Below are positions 29,383 through 37,353 of a stretch of DNA of 64,000 nt, piece by piece. Both the position numbers and the translations under genes were made by a program. The notes under the pieces were generated by a model. It did not search any database and was not told where the DNA came from. It saw only the letters and a list, made by a program, of their open reading frames with translations. The first letter of the stretch is position 1. Each line of letters opens with the position of its first letter. The stretch spans positions 248,001 through 312,000 of the forward strand of contig NZ_CBDDRA010000002.1 in assembly GCF_965232925.1 (NCBI RefSeq), read 5' to 3'. This DNA comes from Tumidithrix helvetica. GTDB lineage: Bacteria > Cyanobacteriota > Cyanobacteriia > Pseudanabaenales > Pseudanabaenaceae.

Positions 29383-29402
29383 ATCCTTATCTTTCCCTTA
29401 CT

Positions 29403-29501
29403 AATACCTATTTCACTTGAATTTGCAACAGATTGAGAGTTGAGTGCCGCACTCCGCACTTTTTTTACAAAGCAATGCGAAGGTGTTTTTTGAAAATGGG
29501 A
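29403..29501. repeat. Dispersed repeat family, copy 1
   Basis: About 100 bases beginning ATACCTATTTCACTTG and ending TTTTTTGAAAATGGGAT. The same order of words (TTGAATTTGCAACAGAT, CCGCACTCCGC, TTTTTTGAAAA) recurs at 30635-30717 in reverse and inside the IS66 transposase at 49856-49955. It lies upstream of the pspA start. Confidence 0.6.
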
Positions 29502-29546
29502 TAAAGTCAAGCTTTCGATCGACCAATTATTGTTTGTAAAACGAAA

Positions 29547-29571
29547 ATAGGGGCGAACCGTTCGCCCCTAT
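29547..29571. terminator. Terminator downstream of vipp1
   Basis: An 11-base perfect stem, ATAGGGGCGAA and TTCGCCCCTAT, with a three-base loop, 22 bases past the vipp1 stop on the minus strand. An A-rich run follows on the plus-strand left side, giving U residues after the stem on the minus-strand transcript. Confidence 0.75.
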
Positions 29572-29592
29572 CAACATAAACATCAAATTTTG

Positions 29593-30354
29593 CTATTTAC
29601 CCATTTGTCTGCGCAGGGCATCCAGCTCGGCATCAACATTACCAACCGAAGACTTGGTTGAGTCAGAAGGTAAAGCAGGGGTAGAAGGGCTGCTACCAGC
29701 AATCATTTTTGCTTTTAGTGCTGCGAGTTCGTCATCGACACCGCTACCTGATTCTAACTGAGCAAATTGGCTTTCAAGGTTGTCCATGCCTAGCTCAGCA
29801 GAAGCACCCGCTTTGGCTTCAGCCATCAATACCCGCTCTTCCATGCGTTCAAAAGTTGCCGAGGCAGAGTTGGTATTGACCTTGCCCAACATATTGTTGA
29901 GATTTTCTTGGGCTTTGGCAGATTGCAGACGCGCCTTGAGCATTTCTTTCTTGGTTTTAGCCTCAGAAATTTTGCCTTCAAGACCAACAAGATTACGCTT
30001 GAGGGCATCAACCTGAACTGTTTGCTGATCGAGACTGCCCTTAAGGGAAGCAACGGTGTCAGAATGAGTTTTTTTGCGGCTTAATGCTTCCCGTGCTAGA
30101 TTTTCATCCCCCTTTTGCAGTGCCAACATTGCCCGACGCTCCCATTCTTGAGCTTGGGTATTAGCTTGGTTATACTGTTGCTCTTGACGCTTTAGGGCTG
30201 CCATTGATTGGGCTACTGCTTGACGCAGTTGCACCAGATCTTCCTGCATATCGATGATTGTTTGCTCCAGAATCTTTTCTGGGTCTTCAGCGGAGGTGAC
30301 CATCGCATTTACGTTAGACTTGACCACCATGCCGATGCGATCTAATAGTCCCAT
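29593..30354 (-). CDS. vipp1: Vipp1/IM30, thylakoid membrane-maintenance ESCRT-III-like protein
   Basis: A 253-residue PspA/IM30 protein starting MGLLDRIGMVVKSNVNAM. It shares the full helical core with the downstream pspA but adds about 20 residues after the PSTPALPSD linker, ending NVDAELDALRRQMGK. That extra C-terminal amphipathic helix is the mark that separates Vipp1 from PspA. Vipp1 forms rings and rods and keeps thylakoid membranes intact. It is upstream of pspA on the same strand with a terminator between. The pair looks like a tandem duplication. Confidence 0.92.
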   Translation of the reverse strand: MGLLDRIGMVVKSNVNAMVTSAEDPEKILEQTIIDMQEDLVQLRQAVAQSMAALKRQEQQYNQANTQAQEWERRAMLALQKGDENLAREALSRKKTHSDTVASLKGSLDQQTVQVDALKRNLVGLEGKISEAKTKKEMLKARLQSAKAQENLNNMLGKVNTNSASATFERMEERVLMAEAKAGASAELGMDNLESQFAQLESGSGVDDELAALKAKMIAGSSPSTPALPSDSTKSSVGNVDAELDALRRQMGK

Positions 30355-30713
30355 ATCCTTACCTTTTCCTTAATAAAGCAAAGTCCTTTAACAATTACCT
30401 AAATATACTTCTGTGGATACAAAAATATATTGCTCCTTTGGGTCTAAGTTTTTAACCTAAAGTCTTCCAACCCAGATACGTTTCTGCTCACGCTACCATT
30501 AACTTGAGGCTAATAAAGCGATCGAGCGCACAACTAGCAGCTAGACAGCTTAGTGTGAAACGTGATTCTCTTACATAGTATCATGGGCAACCATTTGCAT
30601 GCTTATGGCTTCGCAGAAAACACCTAAGCCCAGCCCATATCATTTTTTGAAAAGATTGCGCCCTGTGCGGAATCCAAAACCCGATCTGTTGCAAATTCTA
30701 AGAGAAATTGATA
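30355..30713. other. Intergenic region between vipp1 and uvrC
   Basis: About 360 bases containing the vipp1 promoter region and dispersed-repeat copy 2 (30635-30717). I see no open frame worth calling. Confidence 0.4.
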
Positions 30714-30717
30714 TTAG
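30635..30717. repeat. Dispersed repeat family, copy 2 (reverse orientation), touching the uvrC stop codon
   Basis: On the complementary strand this reads CAATTTCTCTTAGAATTTGC, then ACAGATCGGGTTTTG, then a CCGCACAGGGCGC core and TTTTCAAAAAATGATATG. It matches copy 1 and the transposase copy word for word over much of its length. The uvrC stop codon (30714-30716) lies inside its edge. Confidence 0.65.
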
Positions 30718-32621
30718 GTAACTGGGTGAAAATGCGCGTAGATTTGCTGGGCGAGTTTGTCACCGATACCAGGGGTTTCAGCAATTTGCGCAACACTGGC
30801 TTGGCGCACGTATTCTACAGAGTGGAACTTCTCTAAGAGTTGCTTTTGGCGATGATGCCCCAAGCCGGGGATTTGGTCGAGGTGCGATCGCTGCATGCGC
30901 TGACTGCGTTTTTTGCGATGAAAGGTAATGGCAAAGCGGTGGGCTTCGTCTCGCAGCCGTCTCAATAGCTGTACGCCAGCGTGCTCGGCATCGATGCCAA
31001 TTGGTTGGGTTTGGTAAGGCAAAAAGATTTCTTCGCGTTTTTTGGCAAGACTAATTACCCTAAGTTGTTCGGCAAGCCCCAGATCTTCAATTACAGCCAT
31101 TACCGCTGAGAGTTGCCCTTTGCCGCCATCAATCATGACGAGATCGGGAAAATCTTCGTCAAATTCTTCAGGCGACGATCGCTCTGTGGATGGCTCTGTG
31201 GTTTTTTCTATGGATTGTGGTGCGATCGCGTACTTGCGAAACCTCCTACTCACGACCTCCGCCAGACTGGCAAAATCATCGGAGTGCCCTGAGGTAATTT
31301 CAGGATTGCGGATTTTGTAGTGGCGGTAATGTTGCTTGGCAGGTAAGCCATCAATAAACACAACCTGACTGGCAACGGCATCCGACCCTTGAATGTGGGA
31401 AATATCGTAGCCCTCAATGCGATGGGGCAATGTCGGTAAATCCAGAATTTCGGCTAACCCCTCAAGGCTTTGCTGGTTGCGATCGCTCTGTCTTTGAATT
31501 CTTGCCAACTCGTACTGCGCGTTACGCTCGACCATCTCGATTAGCTCGGCTTTTTGCTGGCGTTGGGGCATAAAAATCGTCACCTTTTTACTCTTGCGCT
31601 GGCTCAGCCAAGCACTTAAGACCTCGGCTTCGGGCAGTTCCAATTGGGTATGCACTTCATTGGGAATCTCGACGGGGTCGCAACTCTGATAATGCGCCTC
31701 TAAGGCCCGTTGCAAAATCATTGCCGATGAATCGCCTTGGCTGTCTGCCAAAAAGGCAAGCCGCCCTACCAGCCGCCCTGCACGGATTTGGAAAAGCTGA
31801 ATGCAGGTATGTTGTTCGTCATGGGCAAGGGCGATCGCATCGCGAGAAACCGTATCGTCGGGCAGGGACACCTTTTGGTCTGCCCCCAGATGCTTGAGCG
31901 TGTTGATTTGGTCGCGAATAAAGGCGGCTTTCTCAAACTCTAAATCCTCGGCGGCGGTCTCCATTTTTGCCGAGAGCGCATCGATCAACTCGCGAGTGCG
32001 CCCCTGAAAAATCATTGCCACCCGTTGCATGGTGGTGTGGTAGTCCTCTGGGCTAATTAGTTGCTGGCAAACTCCGGGACATAGACCCATGTCATAGTTG
32101 AGACAGGGGCGATCTTTAAACATCGGTTTGGGACGCTGGCGCAGGGGAAAGACACGCTTGATAATCCCTAAGGTGCGTTTGAGATTGTGCACATCGACAT
32201 AGGGCCCGTAATATTTATCTTTGGCAGAGCCGAGATTGCGCCTGCGGGTGATAAAAATGCGGGGGTAAGCATCCGACCAAGTAATACAAACGTAGGGATA
32301 TTTCTTGTCGTCCTTGAGCAGAACGTTGTAGTAGGGCTGATGCTGCTTGATCAGATTGTCTTCGAGGGCAAGCGCTTCGGCTTCGGAGTCGGTGACGATA
32401 AACTCAATTTCACTGACCAACTGCACCATCATGGCGATGCGCGGCGACAGGTCTTGGCTACTGCGAAAATACGATCGCACCCGATTGCGTAGGGCTTTGG
32501 ATTTGCCAATGTAGAGAATCTGATCTTGGCGATCGCGCATCAAATATACCCCTGCTTCTAAGGGGATATCTTTGAGACGGGCTTGCAGTTTTTCAGGATT
32601 TTGGATCAGGCTCAAGGTCAT
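30714..32621 (-). CDS. uvrC: Excinuclease ABC subunit C
   Basis: UvrC makes both incisions in nucleotide excision repair. The GIY-YIG domain is near the N-terminus (AGVYLMRDRQDQILYIGKS), a UVR motif lies at about residues 205-240, the RNase H-like second nuclease contains VMIDGGKGQLSAV, and the C-terminus has tandem helix-hairpin-helix motifs (IPGLGHHRQKQLLEKF, IAETPGIGDKLAQQIY). I chose the ATG at 32621 (635 residues) because AAGGA sits just upstream; the longer frame would start with a TTG. The stop codon lies within a dispersed repeat. Confidence 0.97.
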   Translation of the reverse strand: MTLSLIQNPEKLQARLKDIPLEAGVYLMRDRQDQILYIGKSKALRNRVRSYFRSSQDLSPRIAMMVQLVSEIEFIVTDSEAEALALEDNLIKQHQPYYNVLLKDDKKYPYVCITWSDAYPRIFITRRRNLGSAKDKYYGPYVDVHNLKRTLGIIKRVFPLRQRPKPMFKDRPCLNYDMGLCPGVCQQLISPEDYHTTMQRVAMIFQGRTRELIDALSAKMETAAEDLEFEKAAFIRDQINTLKHLGADQKVSLPDDTVSRDAIALAHDEQHTCIQLFQIRAGRLVGRLAFLADSQGDSSAMILQRALEAHYQSCDPVEIPNEVHTQLELPEAEVLSAWLSQRKSKKVTIFMPQRQQKAELIEMVERNAQYELARIQRQSDRNQQSLEGLAEILDLPTLPHRIEGYDISHIQGSDAVASQVVFIDGLPAKQHYRHYKIRNPEITSGHSDDFASLAEVVSRRFRKYAIAPQSIEKTTEPSTERSSPEEFDEDFPDLVMIDGGKGQLSAVMAVIEDLGLAEQLRVISLAKKREEIFLPYQTQPIGIDAEHAGVQLLRRLRDEAHRFAITFHRKKRSQRMQRSHLDQIPGLGHHRQKQLLEKFHSVEYVRQASVAQIAETPGIGDKLAQQIYAHFHPVT

Positions 32622-32686
32622 GGATTCCTTGACCAAGCGGAGTAAAGCTTGGGGAGTGCTGTCGTCTATATTTAATTTACTGTATT

Positions 32687-32890
32687 TTATTGAGCGACTG
32701 TCTGCGATCGCAACTGCAATAGGGATAGAAACTCAGCTAATTCCACTAAGCCCTCTGCCTCTTGTCTTTCTAATAGGCTTAGTCTTTCCCCAGCATCTTG
32801 GCGATCGAGCAAAAGCTGAAGACGAAATTGCACTGCTTCAGGTAGCCTAAAGTGAGTCAGTTCAACTGGTATCTCAATGATTTCAGGCAT
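32687..32890 (-). CDS. Small conserved-looking protein, possibly antitoxin-like
   Basis: A 67-residue, Leu- and Glu-rich helical protein (MPEIIEIPVELTHFRLPEAV at the start, LLLDRQDAGERLSLLERQ in the middle). The frame is open ten residues further up, but the ATG at 32890 fits its compact sequence best. It precedes uvrC on the same strand by 65 bases. The function is not known to me. Confidence 0.6.
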   Translation of the reverse strand: MPEIIEIPVELTHFRLPEAVQFRLQLLLDRQDAGERLSLLERQEAEGLVELAEFLSLLQLRSQTVAQ

Positions 32891-32970
32891 AGTGATTTGG
32901 TGGGATAAAATAACTGTCAAGTCTAGTGCTAGTTTAACTCAAAGCTCTTCTGCAAGAAAGGCAATCTAAT

Positions 32971-33245
32971 ATGAGCAACAAACCTATTTTGAGCAAATCT
33001 GAAACAGACTGGCAACGACTCGATGCAATGACTGACGAAGCGATCGATCTGTCTGACTGCCCTGAAATTACACCTGAAAAATTTGCTAAAGTTGTGGTTC
33101 GACATGGTTTACCCGTAGCCAGCACAAAGCTCAAGTGACTTTACGAATTGACAGCGATATTTTGGAATGGTTTAAGTCTCAAGGACGAGGCTATCAAACC
33201 CAAATTAATAGCTTACTACAAGCGTATATGGAAGACCATCATTAA
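32971..33245 (+). pseudogene. Frameshifted BrnA-type antitoxin
   Basis: The first frame (ATG 32971, stop 33136) reads MSNKPILSKSETDWQRLDAM and on to FAKVVVRHGLPVAS. A second frame from about 33129 to 33245 reads QVTLRIDSDILEWFKSQG and GYQTQINSLLQAYMED. Together these are the complete BrnA antitoxin (helical N-terminus plus ribbon-helix-helix-like C-terminus) split by one frameshift. The usual partner toxin gene brnT is absent upstream, so this is an orphan remnant just outside the integron. Confidence 0.78.
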
Positions 33246-33353
33246 TGGTTTGAAGGTGATATTGCACAATGGTTTAAAGGTGATCTTGATTGTCAACGCG
33301 ATCGCACCCAATTGTCTGGGGCTTTAGATTTGTCGATGGATGAAATTCGATCG
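33246..33353 (+). other. Remnant coding-like stretch between brnA pseudogene and integrase
   Basis: One frame reads IAQWFKGDLDCQRDRTQLSG and then ALDLSMDEIRSLAIEW without a start codon of its own. It looks like debris of a small gene but I cannot name it. Confidence 0.25.
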
Positions 33354-34388
33354 CTAGCGATCGAGTGGACTAATCACGCCCTTTCCGCCGCGATTGAGAA
33401 CGTGCGTATAAATCATCGTGGTTTTCACATCTTTGTGTCCCAATAATTCCTGAACCGTGCGAATGTCATAACCACTTTGAAGTAGATGCGTTGCAAAACT
33501 ATGACGAAAGGTATGACATCCTACCCGCTTTTCAATTTTTGTAAGTCTCACGGCTTGTTTGATTGCTTTTTGCAATCCACTCTCATGCAAATGATGGCGG
33601 AGCATAGCTTCACTCCGAGGATCTTTAGAGATGTGACTGCTTGGGAAAACATATTGCCAAATCCACTCACGACAAGCATTGGGATACTTCCTTTCTAAAG
33701 CAAAGGGCAAATTGACTACCCCATAACCCTTATCTAAATCTTGATGATGCAGATGTTTCACGCCCTCCAAATGCACTTGAAGCTGTTCTACAATACTTTT
33801 TGGTAACATCGTAATGCGACTTTCCATTCCCTTGCTATCTCGGATAACAATCTGCTGCTGTGAAAAATCCACATCTTTGACCCGCAATTGTAATGCTTCG
33901 TTCAACCGCATTCCACTTCCATAAAGTAGCTTGACAAGCAGTTGATAGACTCCAGAAAGATTTTGAATGATTGCCAATACTTCATCCACAGTTAGCACGG
34001 TAGGCAAGTTGCGAGGACGTTTGGCACGAACAGTATCAAGACACAAATCTAATTCTTGCTGCAATACGTGTTTGTACAAAAATAAAATCGCACAAAGAGC
34101 CTGATTTTGAGTGGAAGCCGCGACATTCTCTTCAACCGCAAGATAAGTTAAGAATGAATTGACCTCAGCGCCACCCATTTCACTAGGATGACGGATGCCA
34201 TTAAACAAAATGTAGCGTCGAATCCACTGCACATATGTTTTCTCAGTCTGATAGGAATAGTGCTTAACCCGAATGGCATCACGAACGCGATCGAGCAATT
34301 TTCTTGGCGGCTGAACCTCATCAGCAACAGGCTCAGCTACTTTATTTTCTCTATTCCTAAGAATTGGTTTTAGTTTGATACTCTGCAT
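33354..34388 (-). CDS. intI: Integron integrase (tyrosine recombinase)
   Basis: A 344-residue IntI-type recombinase that joins single-stranded attC hairpins to attI. The core-binding domain covers about residues 30-120 (RDAIRVKHYSYQTEKTYVQW). Catalytic residues: Arg in LLYGSGMRLNEALQLR, His-x-x-Arg in HTFRHSFATHLL, His in LGHKDVKTT and Tyr in MIYTHV. The integron-specific extra helix is present between the catalytic boxes (LERKYPNACREWIWQYVFPS), and the C-terminus ends in the typical SPLDR. I chose the ATG at 34388; an upstream start at 34448 would run through the repeat region. Divergent from the cassettes, as in other integrons. Confidence 0.93.
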   Translation of the reverse strand: MQSIKLKPILRNRENKVAEPVADEVQPPRKLLDRVRDAIRVKHYSYQTEKTYVQWIRRYILFNGIRHPSEMGGAEVNSFLTYLAVEENVAASTQNQALCAILFLYKHVLQQELDLCLDTVRAKRPRNLPTVLTVDEVLAIIQNLSGVYQLLVKLLYGSGMRLNEALQLRVKDVDFSQQQIVIRDSKGMESRITMLPKSIVEQLQVHLEGVKHLHHQDLDKGYGVVNLPFALERKYPNACREWIWQYVFPSSHISKDPRSEAMLRHHLHESGLQKAIKQAVRLTKIEKRVGCHTFRHSFATHLLQSGYDIRTVQELLGHKDVKTTMIYTHVLNRGGKGVISPLDR

Positions 34389-34534
34389 TTTTCCGTATAA
34401 CACCCTATACAAGGATGTTACCCAGAAAAATTCCGTATAGTACACCAAATAGTTGTGTTAACCCGAAAGTTTCAGTATAATCATACTGTTTAAGGTAGTT
34501 ATACGGAAACTTTCCGTATAATACATAGTTAGAC
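34389..34534. other. attI-like region with about 40-bp tandem repeats
   Basis: The recombination core GTTAGAC lies at 34528-34534; its TTAGAC forms the left end of cassette 1, whose own R'' is the exact complement GTCTAAC. Upstream, units starting GTTA at 34417, 34457 and 34498 each contain TTCCGTATA or TTTCAGTATA (34391, 34431, 34471, 34512), spaced 40-41 bp, with one inverted TATACGGAA at 34501. These may be integrase-binding repeats comparable to DR1/DR2 of other attI sites. Confidence 0.7.
34453..34481 (+). promoter_or_regulatory. Candidate cassette promoter (Pc)
   Basis: A -35-like TTGTGT (34453-34458) and a perfect -10 TATAAT (34476-34481) are separated by 17 bases, pointing into the cassette array. 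It lies within the repeat region. A second TATAAT at 34517-34522 has a weaker -35. Confidence 0.5.
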
Positions 34535-34609
34535 CGCAAGGTTCTGACGAGACTGTAACCAGAGGATATTTGTTAGGTTCCAACATCATTTTGTTAAGGA
34601 GTAAGACCA

Positions 34610-34876
34610 ATGCCACCAGTGGATCGAGATCCAGTAGAGCGCGTTATTGATGCAGTACGTGAACGGGTTGATCGAGTCAAAGAGGATGTCGGACATGCTT
34701 TAGACGGCAATTTTGATCGCGTTAGTGAAGACACTAAGCGGGATCTTGCTCAATCTGTTCAAGATTCTATGGAGGGTAGATCTCGCGTTGATATACCTGT
34801 CAATGATCGAGTGACTGTTCAGGGTCGTCGAGAAAGAGATGGTTCTGTCAGTGTTGGTATCAAGATTGATCTTTAA
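34610..34876 (+). CDS. Cassette 1 gene a: small charged protein, unknown
   Basis: An 88-residue protein rich in Asp, Arg and Val (PVERVIDAVRERVDRVKEDV), with a helical first half and a beta-like C-terminal half (RVTVQGRRERDGSVSVGIKI). AGGAG lies seven bases before the ATG. It is first in the array, 76 bases from the attI core, hence likely the best expressed. I do not recognise it. It shares the cassette with the next gene. Confidence 0.7.
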   Translation: MPPVDRDPVERVIDAVRERVDRVKEDVGHALDGNFDRVSEDTKRDLAQSVQDSMEGRSRVDIPVNDRVTVQGRRERDGSVSVGIKIDL

Positions 34877-34899
34877 AACTTAGATAGAGGATATTAGCA

Positions 34900-35316
34900 A
34901 TGGCACGTCGATTAGCTGGAACGGTAATTATTAATGGTACTGATGATGAAACCTGGCCCCAGAGTAATGAGCATACCAATCGTGTATTTAATGTAGAGAT
35001 GGTTCTTGATGCTGGGCAGCCTGCATCCGCGATGGATATTCCAGATGTACGTTGGGGTGGTGAATGTCGTGTTGAACTAAGAATTACAGCCAGAGTTGTG
35101 GATGGTAAAGCTGTGCAGATTGAGGGGAACGCAAAGCTATTCGAGGGTACATCTGAGAATACTGATGATCTTGAAGACGAAAAGGTCGTCAGCTTTACTG
35201 TTCCAAAAGGTGGTACACCAGCTCATCACAATGTCCAACTCAGAAATTCTGGAACAGGTGGAGGAGATCACGCTGAAATAGGGTTGAGCTTCACCAACTC
35301 TGTAGTTGAAGATTGA
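34900..35316 (+). CDS. Cassette 1 gene b: predicted beta-rich protein, unknown
   Basis: A 138-residue protein with alternating hydrophobic strands (TVIINGTD, FNVEMVLDAG, CRVELRITARVV, VVSFTVPKGG) suggesting a beta-sandwich. It has no signal peptide. A GAGGA SD lies upstream, 23 bases after gene a, so the two are one operon in a single cassette. No family recognised. A coupled pair of this size in a cassette would fit a small interaction or toxin-antitoxin module, but nothing in the sequence proves it. Confidence 0.72.
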   Translation: MARRLAGTVIINGTDDETWPQSNEHTNRVFNVEMVLDAGQPASAMDIPDVRWGGECRVELRITARVVDGKAVQIEGNAKLFEGTSENTDDLEDEKVVSFTVPKGGTPAHHNVQLRNSGTGGGDHAEIGLSFTNSVVED

Positions 35317-35656
35317 ATCTGACCGAAGGGTGGATACTATCAGAGAGGGAGTATTGCTCACCTCCCTGAAGTTGCTGACTCTCAAAATGTGTATGCAATC
35401 ATAATCCTGTGCAAGCGGTCTAACAATTCAAATGCAGCGGACGGTCGAAAGCCACTCATGCAGAGTTCAAGCTAATCTGCCGCCGCTGATTTGAGCCGTT
35501 AGACTTCCATCACTCAGACTTGTTAATAGGTGATGATCATGAAAAAAATTCGCTCATGTAGGGAATCAGGTGAAACTGGATTCAACTCAAAAAATTCATT
35601 TGCTTAATATAAGGATCTCAGTTGCCCTTTTTAACTAACTTCACCTACTTACCCAT
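35317..35656. other. Cassette 1/2 junction with attC1
   Basis: This 340-base gap holds the untranslated end of cassette 1, attC1 (35418-35504) and about 150 bases of cassette 2 leader. I see no further gene. Confidence 0.5.
35418..35504 (+). other. attC1 recombination site
   Basis: 87 bp. R'' is GTCTAAC (35418-35424) and R' is GTTAGAC (35498-35504), exact complements. The stem TCAAATgCAGCGG pairs with CCGCTGATTTGA, leaving one extrahelical G, as in canonical attC hairpins. Confidence 0.9.
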
Positions 35657-36748
35657 ATGAGCGAAAAAATTATGCTTTTGCTAAGTTCAGTATTTATATG
35701 CGCTCTGTTGCTATTCAATTCTGCAAATGCACAAGCAGAGCAATTAAATATTGATCTAGGCAAAAATATATTTACGTATCATTTGATTTTTAAGCCATCA
35801 GATATAATTTCTCCCGAAGATGATAGTAATGTAAAAGGTGTTTACTCACCTTTCGTTGTAAAAACAAATAACAACACTTTTGTTATGTTTATGGGTATAT
35901 CTGTATATTGCCAGAATGGCTCAGTGGCAAGAGATTCAATTGGCTATGCAGTATCTCCTGACGGAGTCAATAATTGGAAATTTAAGGGATATTTAATTGA
36001 ACCTGATCAAAGAGCTTGCACCGTTCCACTTAACCAATGGCCTGAAGGCTTGCTATATCAAGTAAATGATCCAACCGTCGTGTTTCAAGACAATAATTTT
36101 TACATTTCATATACTGCTGTTAAACACAACTCCCCATTTCCTGGAAAAGAATGCGGACTTATTGGAACAGCTATTTTTGATTCTAATTTCAAGATAGTTT
36201 ACCGAAATGATAATTATTTAACTCCGGGCTTGAATAACTGTAATGCAAATAAAAATGACAGTGGATTCAGTCGTCCTACATACAGGCAATTGGCGAAAAA
36301 AACATATGAATTGTGGTTTGATAAAGTCGGAAAAATCTTTAGAATTCCCGTGTCAAATGTTAATCAATTAGATGAAAGATTGATACAGCCAGTAGGTATA
36401 GAAGGTGCTCTGGATATAGATGTATTTAATGTCGATAATCATAATAAAGTATTGCTATCTTCTTTTGGTGAAGGTGTTGGTTACAATTTAAGTGATGATC
36501 AAAATGTTTGGGATGGATGGAAGCCACTTACTAATACGTCTAGTCAATTTAATCGATGGGATGTTAACGGACAAGGAAGCCCACAATTTTTCGTTGATTT
36601 GGAAAATTGTGCATCACAAATTTATTTGGCAGGAATAGTAAAAGATGGCAATGGAATAGGCTATAAAGAAATTAACCTTGGCGTAGCAGTGCTTCGTGAG
36701 GGGGATATCAGTAGACGAATATGTGAACTAAGAAAGAGCTGGCAATAA
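35657..36748 (+). CDS. Cassette 2: secreted protein, probable five-bladed propeller fold
   Basis: 363 residues with a signal peptide (MSEKIMLLLSSVFICALLLF, cleavage near ANAQAEQ). The body has repeated beta-strand blocks: VYSPFVVKTNNNTFVMFM, SIGYAVSPDGVNNWKFKG, VNDPTVVFQDNNFYISYT and SRPTYRQLAKKTYELWFD. The pattern PxVV...NxFYxxYT with acidic residues recalls GH43/GH62/GH130-type glycoside hydrolase propellers. I cannot place a catalytic triad with certainty. The codon and base use is AT-rich compared with chromosomal genes. Single-gene cassette with an unpaired leader. Confidence 0.72.
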   Translation: MSEKIMLLLSSVFICALLLFNSANAQAEQLNIDLGKNIFTYHLIFKPSDIISPEDDSNVKGVYSPFVVKTNNNTFVMFMGISVYCQNGSVARDSIGYAVSPDGVNNWKFKGYLIEPDQRACTVPLNQWPEGLLYQVNDPTVVFQDNNFYISYTAVKHNSPFPGKECGLIGTAIFDSNFKIVYRNDNYLTPGLNNCNANKNDSGFSRPTYRQLAKKTYELWFDKVGKIFRIPVSNVNQLDERLIQPVGIEGALDIDVFNVDNHNKVLLSSFGEGVGYNLSDDQNVWDGWKPLTNTSSQFNRWDVNGQGSPQFFVDLENCASQIYLAGIVKDGNGIGYKEINLGVAVLREGDISRRICELRKSWQ

Positions 36749-36829
36749 CTATATTTAATTTGATTTCTTTGTAGAACAGTATTATATTTACTCAAGGGTT
36801 TATGTAAACTTTTGTACTTCCAAATCGAG

Positions 36830-36879
36830 GTCTAACAAGCGCGTGCACTCGGAACAGAAGTAGACACTATCGGTTATGA
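36830..36879 (+). other. attC2, degenerate recombination site
   Basis: R'' GTCTAAC at 36830-36836 exactly complements the left end of cassette 2 (TTAGAC). The best R' is GTTATGA (36873-36879), only 50 bp away, and the stem does not close. Either the right half is lost, or the site is recombinant. Confidence 0.45.
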
Positions 36880-37343
36880 TGCAAATATTATCGCCGTCCA
36901 GTGACGCGCAGGGCGCTATGCGGCAAGAGGGTTGTAGCTTCGATATGCGTGATCACACTTCAGAGCGCGAGATTCTCGCCGTCAAAGACGAGTCGGGTGA
37001 GCGCCCGATTCCCACGGTCTGGCGCCCGGTATTTAGCGACGTTGTCAGCGCGCTCGTTCGGCATGACTATCGCCTCAGCGATGGCGTGCTGAAAGTTCTT
37101 CCCGTCTCCGCCGATACCGCCGATCACATGGCGAACTACATACTTGAGTATGGACAAACACTGGTGGAACTTCCCGAGCAGACCTGGGACTCGTCTGTTT
37201 GCATTTGGATGGGAAAACGTTGGGATATTCTCGTGGATTTGTGGACACAATCCGAGGGAAGAAGTGACCTAGTGCTCGGTGCAAAGGTTATGGAATCGGG
37301 CTCCGACTTCGTTGTAGATATCGGTATGGTTTACGTCCCGTGA
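36876..37343 (+). CDS. Cassette 3: GC-rich gene of unknown function (DUF7668-like)
   Basis: A 155-residue protein with no signal or membrane segment. The core VWRPVFSDVVSALVRHDYRL, then VLPVSADTADHMANYI, TWDSSVCIWMGKRWDILVDLW and EGRSDLVL resembles DUF7668-type small proteins, but I hold that name loosely. Its DNA is visibly richer in G and C (runs such as GACGCGCAGGGCGC) than the AT-rich cassettes on both sides, so it came from a different source. The start codon sits three bases after the presumed recombination point, leaving almost no leader. Function unknown. Confidence 0.7.
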   Translation: MMQILSPSSDAQGAMRQEGCSFDMRDHTSEREILAVKDESGERPIPTVWRPVFSDVVSALVRHDYRLSDGVLKVLPVSADTADHMANYILEYGQTLVELPEQTWDSSVCIWMGKRWDILVDLWTQSEGRSDLVLGAKVMESGSDFVVDIGMVYVP

Positions 37344-37353
37344 ACCGCTTGCC

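Noticed and set aside
33354..34448. Integrase as a phage or XerC/D-type recombinase
   Set aside because: The extra helix, the SPLD-type end, the divergent orientation and the attC series all point to an integron integrase.
36895..36915. GTCCAGTGACGCGC as the missing right arm of attC2
   Set aside because: It partly complements the left arm, but no GTTRRRY box follows and it lies inside the cassette 3 coding frame.
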